From Saprospiraceae bacterium (GTDB lineage Bacteria > Bacteroidota > Bacteroidia > Chitinophagales > Saprospiraceae): a DNA stretch of 49,471 nucleotides. The notes under the pieces are model-generated. The model did not search any database. It saw only the letters and a list, made by a program, of their open reading frames with translations, and had not been told where the DNA came from. How positions within the stretch are numbered: position 1 is the first letter of the stretch; each line of letters opens with the position of its first letter. The translations under genes were made by a program, and so were the position numbers. Below are positions 11,764-20,991 of this stretch, one piece after another. Where the stretch lies: contig JAHDHQ010000030.1 of assembly GCA_020631235.1 (NCBI GenBank), positions 1-49,471 on the forward strand. The letters run 5' to 3'.

Positions 11764-13446
11764 ATGAACCCCAAAAACTGTTTTACACCATTTAAATCGT
11801 CCATTGAGGATATCAAAATACCAAACAAGTTTACTTTCCCCTTTTATTATGATCCTCATCCCATAGCTCTTTTAGCGGCTTCAGAATTGCAAAAGCGCAT
11901 CGAAACCGATATTGATTGGAACCATGATTTTGGTTTGGGACAAAGCATATCTAAACTTGCTTTAGGTAAAATGTTTGGAGTACTTGTTGTGAAAAACACT
12001 ACTGGAGAACTGGGATACCTATCTGCCTTTTCTGGTAAACTAGAAGGACAAAATCTAGACAAGATATTTGTGCCTTACATTTACAATCGATTTAGTAAAA
12101 AAGGACACTTCTTTTTGGAAACTCAGCAATTAGACGCGTTAAATGCGCGTATCGAAGCTATGGAAACAGATCCTAAGTTGCTAGCAGTTAAGCAACAATA
12201 TCTTAATAAACAAAAGGAAATTAGTTCGATTCTCGACATTGAAAAAAAGCAACTAAAAGCAGCAAGTGCTGAACGAAAAAGCATCAGGCATACATTACAA
12301 AAGCAGCTATCTGAGGAAGACTACAAACAACTACATGCGGCGCACAAACAGCAAAGTATCAATGATACTTTTTACTATAAAGAGTATTCTGCTTATTTAG
12401 ATTCAAAGCTGCAGAAAGCAAAACTTGAAGTACAGGATATGGAACAATCCATCGAACGTCTCAGGGAACAGCGAAAATCTACTTCCATCAAATTGCAGCA
12501 TTGGTTATTTGATCAATACAATTTTTTAAATGCCAAAGGTGAAATTAAAAATGTGCAAACACTTTTTAAAACTAGGATTCCCAATGTGCCGCCTTCCGGC
12601 AGTGGTGATTGTGCAGCTCCTAAATTGTTGCAATATGCTTTTCAGCACCAATTAAAGCCTATTGCACTAGCTGAATTTTGGTGGGGAAAAGAACCATCTT
12701 CAAAGGTTAGAAAACATAAGTATTTTTATCCGGCATGTCGAGGAAAATGTGAGCCGATATTAGATTTTATGATGGAAGGTCTAAACGTGGATGAAAATCC
12801 ATTATTAAAAAATCCTGGCATTGGAAAAAAAATAAAAATCGTTTATGAGGATGAGCATTTGGTGGTGATTAATAAACCAGCTGAATTTTTATCTGTGCCT
12901 GGAAAGCATGTTGTCGATTCAGTACAAGAAAGAATGCTACAACGATACCCACAAGCAACAGGTCCTATGATAGTCCATCGATTAGATATGTCCACCTCGG
13001 GATTGATGCTCATAGCTAAGTCTAAGTCTGTTCACAAAAATTTGCAACAAGCCTTTAAACATCGAAGCATTAAGAAAAGATATGTTGCCTTATTGGATGG
13101 TCAAGTTGAAGGCGAATCTGGCTTTATCGATCTCCCTTTGCGCTTAGATATTGAAAACAGACCATTCCAGATGGTGTGTTATAAGCACGGCAAAGCCTGT
13201 CGCACCAAGTGGGAGTTAGTCGAACGAAAAGACAACTTCACTAAAGTGTATTTTTATCCACTATCAGGACGTACCCATCAATTAAGAATGCATGCCGCTC
13301 ATCGTGATGGATTAGCAGCACCCATAGTGGGAGATGACTTGTATGGACTTAAAAAAGATCGATTATACCTACATGCCGAAAGCCTCAGTCTTGAACATCC
13401 TGTTACTGGACAAGCACTAGAAGTTAGGGCAGAAGCCGAATTTTAA
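11764..13446 (+). CDS. RluA-family pseudouridine synthase with long N-terminal extension
   Basis: Isomerises specific uridines in rRNA or tRNA. The catalytic domain is the C-terminal 220 residues: DEHLVVINKPAEFLSVPGK, then the active-site motif HRLDMSTSGLMLIAK with the catalytic Asp near residue 406, and GRTHQLRMHAAH. The first 330 residues hold a conserved domain (FYYDPHPIALLAASELQKR) and a coiled coil (about residues 120-240), as in the 550-residue RluA subtype of Bacteroidota and some gammaproteobacteria. The GSGDCAAPKLLQ and PACRGKCEPILDFM segments belong to this subtype. Single gene, ATG start. The target RNA is unknown; RluA itself modifies 23S and tRNA, and the tRNA array lies nearby on the other strand. 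Confidence 0.9.
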   Translation: MNPKNCFTPFKSSIEDIKIPNKFTFPFYYDPHPIALLAASELQKRIETDIDWNHDFGLGQSISKLALGKMFGVLVVKNTTGELGYLSAFSGKLEGQNLDKIFVPYIYNRFSKKGHFFLETQQLDALNARIEAMETDPKLLAVKQQYLNKQKEISSILDIEKKQLKAASAERKSIRHTLQKQLSEEDYKQLHAAHKQQSINDTFYYKEYSAYLDSKLQKAKLEVQDMEQSIERLREQRKSTSIKLQHWLFDQYNFLNAKGEIKNVQTLFKTRIPNVPPSGSGDCAAPKLLQYAFQHQLKPIALAEFWWGKEPSSKVRKHKYFYPACRGKCEPILDFMMEGLNVDENPLLKNPGIGKKIKIVYEDEHLVVINKPAEFLSVPGKHVVDSVQERMLQRYPQATGPMIVHRLDMSTSGLMLIAKSKSVHKNLQQAFKHRSIKKRYVALLDGQVEGESGFIDLPLRLDIENRPFQMVCYKHGKACRTKWELVERKDNFTKVYFYPLSGRTHQLRMHAAHRDGLAAPIVGDDLYGLKKDRLYLHAESLSLEHPVTGQALEVRAEAEF

Positions 13447-13450
13447 GGCT

Positions 13451-14155
13451 TTAGTTTTCTACTTCCATCAATTCTTTTACATCAGCAGGGACTGCCTTTT
13501 TGGATGCTTTTTTTGCACATACTTTACAAAGCTCAGAGATGCCTTTATCTTCCCAAGATTGTTTGATACTTCCACTGCTGAGGGTCTTTCCTTTGATGTA
13601 TTGGCAATCATCATATGCATGGTATTTATTACCCGCTTTTGACCAATAAACCTGATCGGTATTTATGTTAAGGCTGCGAGCTTCTTCGTTTTGCTTTTTG
13701 ATTTCTTCGGTGTACTTTTCTACAGATGGTGGATCAAAATCTGCACCTGTTATACCTGCTGCAACCATGGCGATCGCTGCTATCGATCCGGCAATTCCTT
13801 TGGTTTTACCACTTACATTTTTATTGGTGAAGATCATGATAACCAAGGGTAAAAACGCCAGTACGCCCATGATGGCTCCTAATTGATTTTGTATAAAGAA
13901 TTTGGTCGGTTCTTTTTCTGAAGCAGGATCTAGTTTGTTAGCGCGTTTCCATAAAGTGGAGCCTGTAATGGCTAAAGCTAAAATGACCAGTATAGCCACA
14001 ATTAGCCACACTAAGGTGTCGTCACTGATCAAGTTAAAAATGGCATAAACTTGCCCAGCCATGGCAAACAACCAAGCTATGAAAGCAAATATTCTTAGTT
14101 GTTTAGCTTTAGATTTGGCTTCGGGGGATGCTACGAATTTTGTTGTCTCACTCAT
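13451..14155 (-). CDS. Membrane protein with C-terminal Cys/His motif
   Basis: 234 residues. Three or four membrane segments at about residues 20-40, 48-68, 92-112 and 120-138, followed by a soluble tail. The tail (VYWSKAGNKYHAYDDCQYIK ... ELCKVCAKKASKKA) holds one Cys, a His and a CxxC, a small metal-binding type of motif also found after membrane or nuclease domains in other bacteria. I do not recognise a named family and assign no function. It converges with the pseudouridine synthase, with stops only 4 bases apart. Confidence 0.7.
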   Translation of the reverse strand: MSETTKFVASPEAKSKAKQLRIFAFIAWLFAMAGQVYAIFNLISDDTLVWLIVAILVILALAITGSTLWKRANKLDPASEKEPTKFFIQNQLGAIMGVLAFLPLVIMIFTNKNVSGKTKGIAGSIAAIAMVAAGITGADFDPPSVEKYTEEIKKQNEEARSLNINTDQVYWSKAGNKYHAYDDCQYIKGKTLSSGSIKQSWEDKGISELCKVCAKKASKKAVPADVKELMEVEN

Positions 14156-14327
14156 TGTGTTTTGTTTTGTTTTATGACGTGAAAGTAACTCTACTAGTCA
14201 CCAAGTTACGCATAAGAAATGATTTAGATGGGTAAAGTATAATTATATAAATGTGCCTAAGTTGCTTACTATCTTAAACAATATGGTATCCTTAAAAAGG
14301 GTTTCATTATTAATGATTCAATAGTCT

Positions 14328-14927
14328 ATGCAACGAAGAAAACTTGTTAAGGTCTTAGGAATAAGTGCGTTTGCGGTCTCAGCGAGTGGATTTACTCTAA
14401 TAACAAAAGATGGAAATATCACAACAACTTGCACCACCAGCCAAGACATGCTAGGTCCTTTTTTCAAAGAAGGAGCTCCCTTCCGAAATGATTTGAGATA
14501 TGATGGTAATACATCTGAAATTCCCTTAAAAGTGATTGGTCAGTTGTTTGGAGGAGATTGCAAAACTCCTTTGTCCAATGTCGTGATAGATATCTGGCAT
14601 TGCGACCACAAAAAACATTATGATATGGAGTCAGATGAGTATCGCTGTCGAGGAAAGATCACCACTGACGCACAAGGTTTTTATTCGTTTGTGACCTTTG
14701 TGCCACCGCCTTATGGAGGACGACCTAAGCACATCCATTATCTCATAAAAGATATTGAAGGCTATGAAGAATTAGCTACCCAATTGTATTTTAAAGGAGA
14801 TAAGCGTATTAAGAAAAACAACTGGGTAAAATACCCTTGGGACGAAAAAAGAATTCTGGAGGTATACAAAAATGAAAATGACATGTCAGAAGTGAAGCTG
14901 GATTTGTATTTGAGTGCCAAAGTCTAA
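14328..14927 (+). CDS. Intradiol ring-cleavage dioxygenase-like protein, exported
   Basis: 199 residues, related to the catechol and protocatechuate dioxygenase fold. The N-terminus MQRRKLVKVLGISAFAVSAS is a twin-arginine-like signal (RRKLVK). LGPFFKEGAPFRNDL, VVIDIWHCDHKKHYD and the iron-site motif GGRPKHIHYLI (two His near residues 134 and 136) are recognisable. The Tyr ligands are plausible at HYD and EYRCRG but not proven. Extracytoplasmic intradiol-like proteins of this size are common in Bacteroidota and their substrates are unknown. It stands alone. Confidence 0.8.
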   Translation: MQRRKLVKVLGISAFAVSASGFTLITKDGNITTTCTTSQDMLGPFFKEGAPFRNDLRYDGNTSEIPLKVIGQLFGGDCKTPLSNVVIDIWHCDHKKHYDMESDEYRCRGKITTDAQGFYSFVTFVPPPYGGRPKHIHYLIKDIEGYEELATQLYFKGDKRIKKNNWVKYPWDEKRILEVYKNENDMSEVKLDLYLSAKV

Positions 14928-15035
14928 ACATGATCATTATATTCAAATTTAGTTTCAAATTCATTTCCAATAAAACTTAAGAGGAAGTTATTCCAAGGAA
15001 AATATATAAAGTAATTTGTCGGTAAGAATAAATGT

Positions 15036-15971
15036 ATGACAAGGCAAAGTATCATAGATAGTTACCAAAGAATCAAACCATATATCCACAATACCCCTGT
15101 TCTCAGTTCGAGCTATTTAAATGAGCTAGCCGGTTGCAACATGGTCTTTAAGTGCGAAAACTTCCAAAAAATGGGCGCTTTTAAAATGCGCGGTGCCACT
15201 AATGCCATATTAAACATTGAAAAAAATAAAAGGCAAAATGGAGTGGTCACTCACTCCTCGGGAAATTTTGCGCAAGCAGTTGCTTTAGCCGCAAAAACCC
15301 AAGAGATACCCGCTTACATAGTCATGCCTTCGAATGCGCCTAATGTAAAAAAGCAAGCAGTACAAGACTATGGTGGACAAGTCACCATTTGTAAACCTAC
15401 CATAGAGGAAAGAGAGAGGCATTGTGCCCAGATTGCTTTAGAAACTGGCGCTACACCACTTCACCCTTCTAATGATTTAGATGTCATTTTAGGAAATAGT
15501 ACTTCATCTTATGAATTGTTACAAGACTATCCAACACTAGACGTGATCCTTACTCCAGTAGGTGGTGGCGGATTACTTGCTGGCACCGCTTTAACGGTCT
15601 CCAATTTTGGTAATGACTGCCATTGTCTAGGAGCTGAACCGGCTAATGTGGACGATGCTTATCGATCATTAGCTTCAGGAAAAATAGAGGTAAATGATAA
15701 TATAAATACCATTGCAGATGGCCTTCGTACAACTTTAGGAGATGTAAATTTTCCGATTATCCAGCAATGCGTTGACCGAATTATACGAGTAGAAGAGTCT
15801 GAAATAGTCCACGCAATGAAACTCATTTGGGAACGCATGAAGCTGGTAGTAGAACCATCGTCTGCAGTTCCGTTTGCTGCGGTTCTAAAAGAACCTGACT
15901 TTTTTAGAAATAAACAAATCGGTATCATTATTTCTGGGGGAAATGTAGATCTGACTAGTTTACCTTTTTAA
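15036..15971 (+). CDS. PLP-dependent serine/threonine dehydratase or serine racemase family enzyme
   Basis: 311 residues, fold type II. The PLP-binding Lys is K50 in QKMGAFKMRGA. SSGNFAQAVALAA binds the substrate carboxylate, GGGGLLAG holds the phosphate, and SGGNVDL is the C-terminal cofactor contact. No ACT regulatory domain is present, so it is a short catabolic or racemase-like form rather than biosynthetic IlvA. Serine racemase, threonine dehydratase and hydroxyaspartate ammonia-lyase cannot be told apart from sequence alone. It leads a plus-strand run: the next gene starts 2 bases after the stop. Confidence 0.88.
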   Translation: MTRQSIIDSYQRIKPYIHNTPVLSSSYLNELAGCNMVFKCENFQKMGAFKMRGATNAILNIEKNKRQNGVVTHSSGNFAQAVALAAKTQEIPAYIVMPSNAPNVKKQAVQDYGGQVTICKPTIEERERHCAQIALETGATPLHPSNDLDVILGNSTSSYELLQDYPTLDVILTPVGGGGLLAGTALTVSNFGNDCHCLGAEPANVDDAYRSLASGKIEVNDNINTIADGLRTTLGDVNFPIIQQCVDRIIRVEESEIVHAMKLIWERMKLVVEPSSAVPFAAVLKEPDFFRNKQIGIIISGGNVDLTSLPF

Positions 15972-15973
15972 TC

Positions 15974-16930
15974 ATGTTCATTAGATTCTTTTTCTTACTG
16001 GTTTTATTTACTTGGACTCAAGCCATCCAAAGCCAAACCTCAAGAGAACAAATAGAAAATTTTGAACACCAATTTGACCAATATACTAGAGATCTGATAA
16101 GACAAGATGCTCTCTCCGATTTAGCCTATAGCACTGTATGGGAAGAGTGGGTTGCTAAGGCTAGTTCTGAGGGTGCTGCTCGATTTTTATTGTATAGAAT
16201 GGCTGGATATCATTTTCGAGAAGATACTAATTTGGTGTTATTTAAAAATGACCTTCGAGGTAAAAAAAAGTGGCTTAAGGATTCCATAGATCTTGCTAAG
16301 CTTGATTCCAATGAAACTAAATTATTAGCCAGTAATTTCTACTTAGCGGAGTTAATAAGTAAGGAACACATAAATTTTAAGGACTTAGATAATCGTTTTA
16401 CTGACAAACTTAAAAAGACGCTTAAAGCATATGAATTGAAACCCAATCAATCGGTAGTAGAGATTGGTGCTGGTAATGGTTTTATGATGTCCATGATGCT
16501 TTTATGCACTGACAGTATGGACCTTTTTGTAAATGAAATAAACCCTACAAGCTTAGCCCTTTCTAAGCGTCGATATGAAGAGACTAAATCCTATTACCCC
16601 AATGCAACTGTTCATTTTATTCAAGGGAGAGATAAGTCTATTAATATTGAAAAACAAGTAGACAAAATTATAGCAAAAAACGCGTTTCATCATTTTGAAT
16701 TTAAAGAGGAGATGTTAGAGGATATATCGAAAGCACTTAAACCCAATGGTTACTTTTATTTAGATGAAACCCTAAGTAACAGTAAACGAAAAAAGCATAA
16801 AACGGGGTGCAAAAAGGCGCTTACATTAAATGAGATCAGGAAAATTATGAAAAAGGCTGGTTTTCAGCTCCATAAAGAAACGTACTTTTCCAGAAGAGTT
16901 ATTTTAAAATATTCTAAATCGAGCAAATGA
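15974..16930 (+). CDS. SAM-dependent methyltransferase with N-terminal signal peptide
   Basis: 318 residues. The Rossmann methyltransferase motif I is VVEIGAGNGFMMSMML near residue 161, followed by a conserved acidic motif, NPNGYFYLDET-like motif III (KPNGYFYLDETLS) and a basic tail. The N-terminus MFIRFFFLLVLFTWTQAIQS is a clear Sec signal, which is odd for an enzyme that needs cytoplasmic SAM. The region between (residues 25-150) is helical and unassigned. It overlaps the following acetyltransferase by 4 bases (ATGA) and follows the dehydratase by 2, so the three form an operon. Confidence 0.75.
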   Translation: MFIRFFFLLVLFTWTQAIQSQTSREQIENFEHQFDQYTRDLIRQDALSDLAYSTVWEEWVAKASSEGAARFLLYRMAGYHFREDTNLVLFKNDLRGKKKWLKDSIDLAKLDSNETKLLASNFYLAELISKEHINFKDLDNRFTDKLKKTLKAYELKPNQSVVEIGAGNGFMMSMMLLCTDSMDLFVNEINPTSLALSKRRYEETKSYYPNATVHFIQGRDKSINIEKQVDKIIAKNAFHHFEFKEEMLEDISKALKPNGYFYLDETLSNSKRKKHKTGCKKALTLNEIRKIMKKAGFQLHKETYFSRRVILKYSKSSK

Positions 16931-17376
16931 ACACTCAGATAAGACCAGCCCACATAAAAGACATGGATCAGCTTGTACAATTATGCGAAGCCCATGCAAT
17001 ATTTGAGCAATCTGCATATGACAAAACCAACAAAGCAGCATTACTTAGTCAGCATCTTTTTAAAGCTTCGCCTGATCTATTTTGCCTTGTCATTGAACAT
17101 GAAAAAAAACTCATCGGCTATGCTACATATATGAAGCAATTCTCAACATGGGATGCCGCCTTTTATATCTATATGGATTGTCTGTTTATCGATGCCGATT
17201 TTCGAAGCTTGGGTTTAGGTGAGCAATTGATAAACAAAATAAAAGTGGCTGGAAAAAAACTAGGCTGTAAGCATATCCAATGGCAAACGCCTGATTTTAA
17301 TACCCGTGCCATGAAATTTTATGATCGAATCGGAGGTGTTCATAAATCTAAAGAGCGCTATTTTTTGGCGGTATAG
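16927..17376 (+). CDS. GNAT family N-acetyltransferase
   Basis: 149 residues. GNAT fold: IRPAHIKDMDQLVQLCEAH at the N-terminus, MDCLFIDADFRSLGLGEQLI as the acetyl-CoA motif A (R/Q-x-x-G-x-G/A form RSLGLG), and FNTRAMKFYDRIGGVHKS at the C-terminus. The family acetylates amines of small molecules or proteins; the substrate is unknown. Its ATG overlaps the TGA of the methyltransferase, so it is translationally coupled. Confidence 0.88.
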   Translation: MNTQIRPAHIKDMDQLVQLCEAHAIFEQSAYDKTNKAALLSQHLFKASPDLFCLVIEHEKKLIGYATYMKQFSTWDAAFYIYMDCLFIDADFRSLGLGEQLINKIKVAGKKLGCKHIQWQTPDFNTRAMKFYDRIGGVHKSKERYFLAV

Positions 17377-17410
17377 TGGAGGCTATTATTGAGCTTTATT
17401 TTGGCGTATT

Positions 17411-18037
17411 TTACTTGGTACTTTTTCTATTACTTACCCATTTTTTTGCATAATGGATATACTCAGCATTCGTTAATTTTTTAATATCATCTTTATTAAA
17501 ACTTAATTGTTCTAGTTCGAGTTGAAGGTCTGAAACAAATTCTGTGTATTCTAGATACAATTTACTAGCAGATGGTTGTATAGGGTTTAAGACAGTTGTA
17601 AACCAATGTCTTATGGTTTCAATAATCTTTTCTATTTGATTCCTCTTACCGTATGAAGCAATGTCACTGCCGGACATGTCACTCAGAGCAGCTTGATATC
17701 TATATTTTTCTATGTCCAAAATCAGACATTTCTTTTTCTTATACTGTCCTGAACCAATTTCTCTTGTGCCTAAATCTAAACCTAACTCAAAAGGCATGTT
17801 AAACCTGGCTAATTCTCCAGCTTTTTTGGACTTCATCCTAGATAAATCATGGATACTATACTTACTTTCTTTGATCAGTTTGAGAATTTGCTTAATCCTA
17901 ATCGCACCTGAATCTTCTAGTTTTGATATTTTTGGTTCTAATCCAGCATACAGGATGGTAAATAGCATTGGATGCAATAATCTTTTATACGAAGCATCAA
18001 AAGGACAATTTATAAACACATTTTTGTTAAATGCCAT
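17411..18037 (-). CDS. FINCPFD-motif protein, TIR-like or deoxyribosyltransferase-like fold (uncertain)
   Basis: 208 residues of a family I know by pattern only: NVFINCPFD at the start, DSGAIRIKQILKLIKESKYS, IHDLSR, RFNMPFELGLDLG, and KKKKCLILDIEKYRYQ then SDMSGSDI. The order of a beta-strand, conserved Asp, later D-x-S and E-L-G-L resembles nucleotide-modifying Rossmann-like folds such as TIR or nucleoside deoxyribosyltransferases, many of which act in defence. That is inference. It is downstream of the DUF2188 gene by 16 bases on the same strand and probably co-transcribed. No enzyme activity can be asserted. Confidence 0.65.
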   Translation of the reverse strand: MAFNKNVFINCPFDASYKRLLHPMLFTILYAGLEPKISKLEDSGAIRIKQILKLIKESKYSIHDLSRMKSKKAGELARFNMPFELGLDLGTREIGSGQYKKKKCLILDIEKYRYQAALSDMSGSDIASYGKRNQIEKIIETIRHWFTTVLNPIQPSASKLYLEYTEFVSDLQLELEQLSFNKDDIKKLTNAEYIHYAKKWVSNRKSTK

Positions 18038-18053
18038 TAAATCAGCAAGCTAG

Positions 18054-18326
18054 TTACTCAAATGAAGATATAGAAGCAATTCTTCCATCTTTATTATGCA
18101 CAATAATCATAGAATTTCCATGAGTGTGAGCTCTCGCTTTGGCTACTTTTAGAGCAGAGTTTTTACTTACGAATAAGCGATACATTCTTGCTGCTCCTTC
18201 TATTTTAATGCCCCATTTACCTTTTGAAGGCAGGACATGAAGTCTTTTTTCATTGGTCTTTGCGGCTTTTACCAATGATTTTGTCAATTGTGATTTTTTT
18301 TGCCCTTTTATCAGATTTTCCATCAA
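18054..18326 (-). CDS. DUF2188-like small protein
   Basis: 90 residues. The C-terminal 60 fit the DUF2188 pattern: RLHVLPSKGKWGIKIEGAAR, a helix carrying ALKVAKARAHTHGN, then SMIIVHNKDGRIAS. The N-terminal 30 residues are basic (KGQKKSQLTKSL). The function of DUF2188 is unknown. It precedes the FINCPFD-motif gene by 16 bases. Start ATG ATG at 18326. The pair may be an antitoxin/toxin or a sensor/effector pair, which is inference from gene order only. Confidence 0.7.
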   Translation of the reverse strand: MMENLIKGQKKSQLTKSLVKAAKTNEKRLHVLPSKGKWGIKIEGAARMYRLFVSKNSALKVAKARAHTHGNSMIIVHNKDGRIASISSFE

Positions 18327-18412
18327 TAATGAATGTATGCATTTTTAACGAACTTTTGTCCATTTAAGTTTCATTTATTGCTAAATAAAAAGCTGAATAT
18401 ATCGGCCCTTCC

Positions 18413-20266
18413 TTAACGTACCAAACTTACATCGCCATACAAACTTCTGGTACCTGGTTCACCATTTATCGTTAAACTGTATTGCACAACATAGACGTAA
18501 ACACCGGCTAGAGCATCCCTGCCATTAAAACTGCCATCCCATCCATGATCTTCCCAAGAATCGGATGTATACACATTGTTTCCCCATCGATCATACACCA
18601 ACATCTCGAAACTAGTGATGGGATTAGTAGAAAAAAGTTTAAATAACTGATTTTCGCCAGGTGCTACAGGAGAAAAAACATTGGGCACAAAAATGATCTC
18701 CTCTTCACAAGCATAAATTTCAAAACTATCTTCGTATAACCCACAAGGTGAATCTACCACCAGCGTATAAATGCCTTCCTGTTCTATAAGATACTCGTTT
18801 GCATTAGAACCATCTTGCCATTGGATATCGAAAAACTCGGAGTCATTAAACTGGACTAAGATCGATTCTTGACACAAATAGCCATTATCCGGAAGGTCGA
18901 CAACAATATCTGGGATGGGATTAAAACTTATAGTGTCTATATCTACACCACATTCATTGGTAACAGTCACTGAATATTCTCCACCGATTTGTACTAAAAA
19001 ACTGGCATTTACCGTACCATCTTGCCACTCATAAGTAGAGCCAGGCTCGGTGGCATCAAGTAAGACGATGTCACCTGAACAAAGAATGCTATCACTGCCT
19101 AAATCTACCACCGGAAAATCACTAAATATCACATTTATTTCGTCTGTTGTTGTGCCACAATCATTGACTGCTGACACAGTGACTGTTCCACTTTCAATGA
19201 TCGTAAATGTCTCTTCCGTCGTTCCATCTTGCCAGGTAATATCTCCATCTACAGAAGACAAATCAAAGGTCAAAGGTACGTGGTCGCAGATCATAGTATC
19301 TTCCCCTAAATCCAGTATAGGACGACTATCATAGATGTATTCGAAAGTATGCTGCTGCGGAGATATTTCGTTTCCACAGGCATCGGTAAGGCAACAAAAG
19401 TCTAAAGTGTAACTGCCAGAAGTTTCTAACCTTGGGTCGAACACTACGGTGATATTTCGAGTATATTGGGCGCCTACATCACAAAGAGCAGAAACTACAT
19501 TGATATTTTGTACACCATTTGGACCCGTTAAGCTGAAGTTTGCCTGATCAATAGAAGCACACAAAATATTTTCACTAAAATCGATTAAAAGAAACAAACC
19601 ATTACATGGGTCAGGATCTATATATCCATCTACAGTGGGTGGAGTAAAATCAAAAATACCGACATCAGTGATACCAAAATCTAAGGTGTATCCAGATTGA
19701 TTTCCAGACCAGTTAGATACTACGAGTACATAGGTATTTCCGGCTTGTACTTGGACCACATCATTAAGCGGTGTGAAGGCCGAAAAAATGTTAGGAGGGA
19801 AGTTGTTACACCCTGCCCCTTGAATGTCATAGCTCGTATCTCCATTGGCTCCAGTTAGACCTTGGCAGTCACCACCACCGGCAGCATTGCAACTCGTGAT
19901 TAAGGCTTCGTTGCTCGAAATATCTTCACAAGGATCATCCGTTATGTTAAACAAAGACCAGTCGTAGTCTGTGTTAGGGTCATTGGGTATCAATTCGAAT
20001 CCAAAATTTCCAGTTTGATTCACGGTAAAGGTATACCAGGTAGAGTTGTTTTCATTAGCCATGCAACTTATGCTAGCATTAATCTCATTCGGGTAATTTC
20101 CTTGGCCTGATGGTGCATTTTCTTCGAAGTAGACTTCTTGGCAAACTACAATTGCGCCAAGGCAATCTTGAATGGTAGGCACTTGGGCATAGGACTTTTG
20201 GGTTCCCATGTAAAAAACACCCAAAATCACCATGAGTAATGGAAGGATAGCTCTCATATTTTTCAT
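18413..20266 (-). CDS. Secreted protein with T9SS type B sorting domain
   Basis: 617 residues. Signal peptide MKNMRAILPLLMVILGVFYM to about residue 27 (SYAQ). The N-terminal domain resembles those of other Bacteroidota surface proteins (DCLGAIVVCQEVYF, then NSTWYTFTVNQTGNFGFEL). Several repeats follow with QDGT and Cys-Gly patterns (about residues 335-515: DGTTEETFTI, DGTVNASFLV). The gliding-type sorting domain ends it (VPNVFSPVAPGENQLFKLF, YDRWGNNVYTSDSW, GWDGSFNGRDALAGVYVY). No enzyme domain. It is a third member of the surface-protein set but not a close paralog of the tandem pair. Confidence 0.85.
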   Translation of the reverse strand: MKNMRAILPLLMVILGVFYMGTQKSYAQVPTIQDCLGAIVVCQEVYFEENAPSGQGNYPNEINASISCMANENNSTWYTFTVNQTGNFGFELIPNDPNTDYDWSLFNITDDPCEDISSNEALITSCNAAGGGDCQGLTGANGDTSYDIQGAGCNNFPPNIFSAFTPLNDVVQVQAGNTYVLVVSNWSGNQSGYTLDFGITDVGIFDFTPPTVDGYIDPDPCNGLFLLIDFSENILCASIDQANFSLTGPNGVQNINVVSALCDVGAQYTRNITVVFDPRLETSGSYTLDFCCLTDACGNEISPQQHTFEYIYDSRPILDLGEDTMICDHVPLTFDLSSVDGDITWQDGTTEETFTIIESGTVTVSAVNDCGTTTDEINVIFSDFPVVDLGSDSILCSGDIVLLDATEPGSTYEWQDGTVNASFLVQIGGEYSVTVTNECGVDIDTISFNPIPDIVVDLPDNGYLCQESILVQFNDSEFFDIQWQDGSNANEYLIEQEGIYTLVVDSPCGLYEDSFEIYACEEEIIFVPNVFSPVAPGENQLFKLFSTNPITSFEMLVYDRWGNNVYTSDSWEDHGWDGSFNGRDALAGVYVYVVQYSLTINGEPGTRSLYGDVSLVR

Positions 20267-20376
20267 TAGGATTCTCGTTCAAGATACCATAAAACTTATG
20301 ATATTTCATTTTATTAACTAGGATATGGGCTGATAAAGTATTCATATTATTTTCTTTGTATAGAAAATGCATATGG

Positions 20377-20991
20377 ATGTTAGCTAACTTTATTTATGGC
20401 CTTGATTTATTGGGGACCCTAGTCTTTGCGATCAGTGGTGTATATGCGGCGGTCGAAAAGAAATTTGATGTGGTCGGCGCTTTAGTTTTAGCTTTTGTCA
20501 CTGCATTAGGAGGAGGTACTTTGAGAGATATTCTAATAGGAGAGACGCCAGTCAGTTGGATGAAGGATATGAATTACATTTATATTATTTTGATGGCTTT
20601 GCCCATTAGTTATTTTGGTAATAAGATGATCCATAGATTACGTAAGAGTCTATTTTTATTTGATACTATTGGAATAGCATTATTTACGATATTAGGAGTT
20701 CAAAAGACCTTAGCCTTGGGATTAGCACCACAGATAGCTGTGCTCATGGGAGTAGTTTCTGCTGTTTTTGGGGGAGTCATTAGAGATGTTTTATCCAACA
20801 AAGAACCGCTTATTTTTAGAAAAGAAATATATGCCACGGCCTGTTTTATTGGTGCTTTGTTGTACTTGCTGGGGCATTACTTAATAGACCACCAAGCCAT
20901 TAGTATGTTGTGTTCCATGATTGTGGTGATCATCATCCGTTATTTAGCGGTGAGTAGGCAGTGGACCTTGCAATTTAATCCTAAATTTTAA
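20377..20991 (+). CDS. TRIC-type (UPF0126) cation channel family membrane protein
   Basis: 204 residues from the ATG at 20377; an in-frame TTG at 20356 gives a less likely longer form. The two internal repeats of the family are plain: FAISGVYAAVEKKFDVVGA with LGGGTLRDILIG, and LFTILGVQKTLALGL with FGGVIRDVLSN. Seven membrane segments are predicted. Prokaryotic TRIC homologs form trimeric cation channels. The gene converges with the PhoD-like gene; the two stops overlap (TTAA, 20988-20991). Confidence 0.88.
   Translation: MLANFIYGLDLLGTLVFAISGVYAAVEKKFDVVGALVLAFVTALGGGTLRDILIGETPVSWMKDMNYIYIILMALPISYFGNKMIHRLRKSLFLFDTIGIALFTILGVQKTLALGLAPQIAVLMGVVSAVFGGVIRDVLSNKEPLIFRKEIYATACFIGALLYLLGHYLIDHQAISMLCSMIVVIIIRYLAVSRQWTLQFNPKF

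Noticed and set aside
20085-20372. 95-codon minus-strand ORF overlapping the start of the third T9SS gene
   Set aside because: Out of frame with the signal-peptide gene; its composition is a shadow of that gene and its upstream region.
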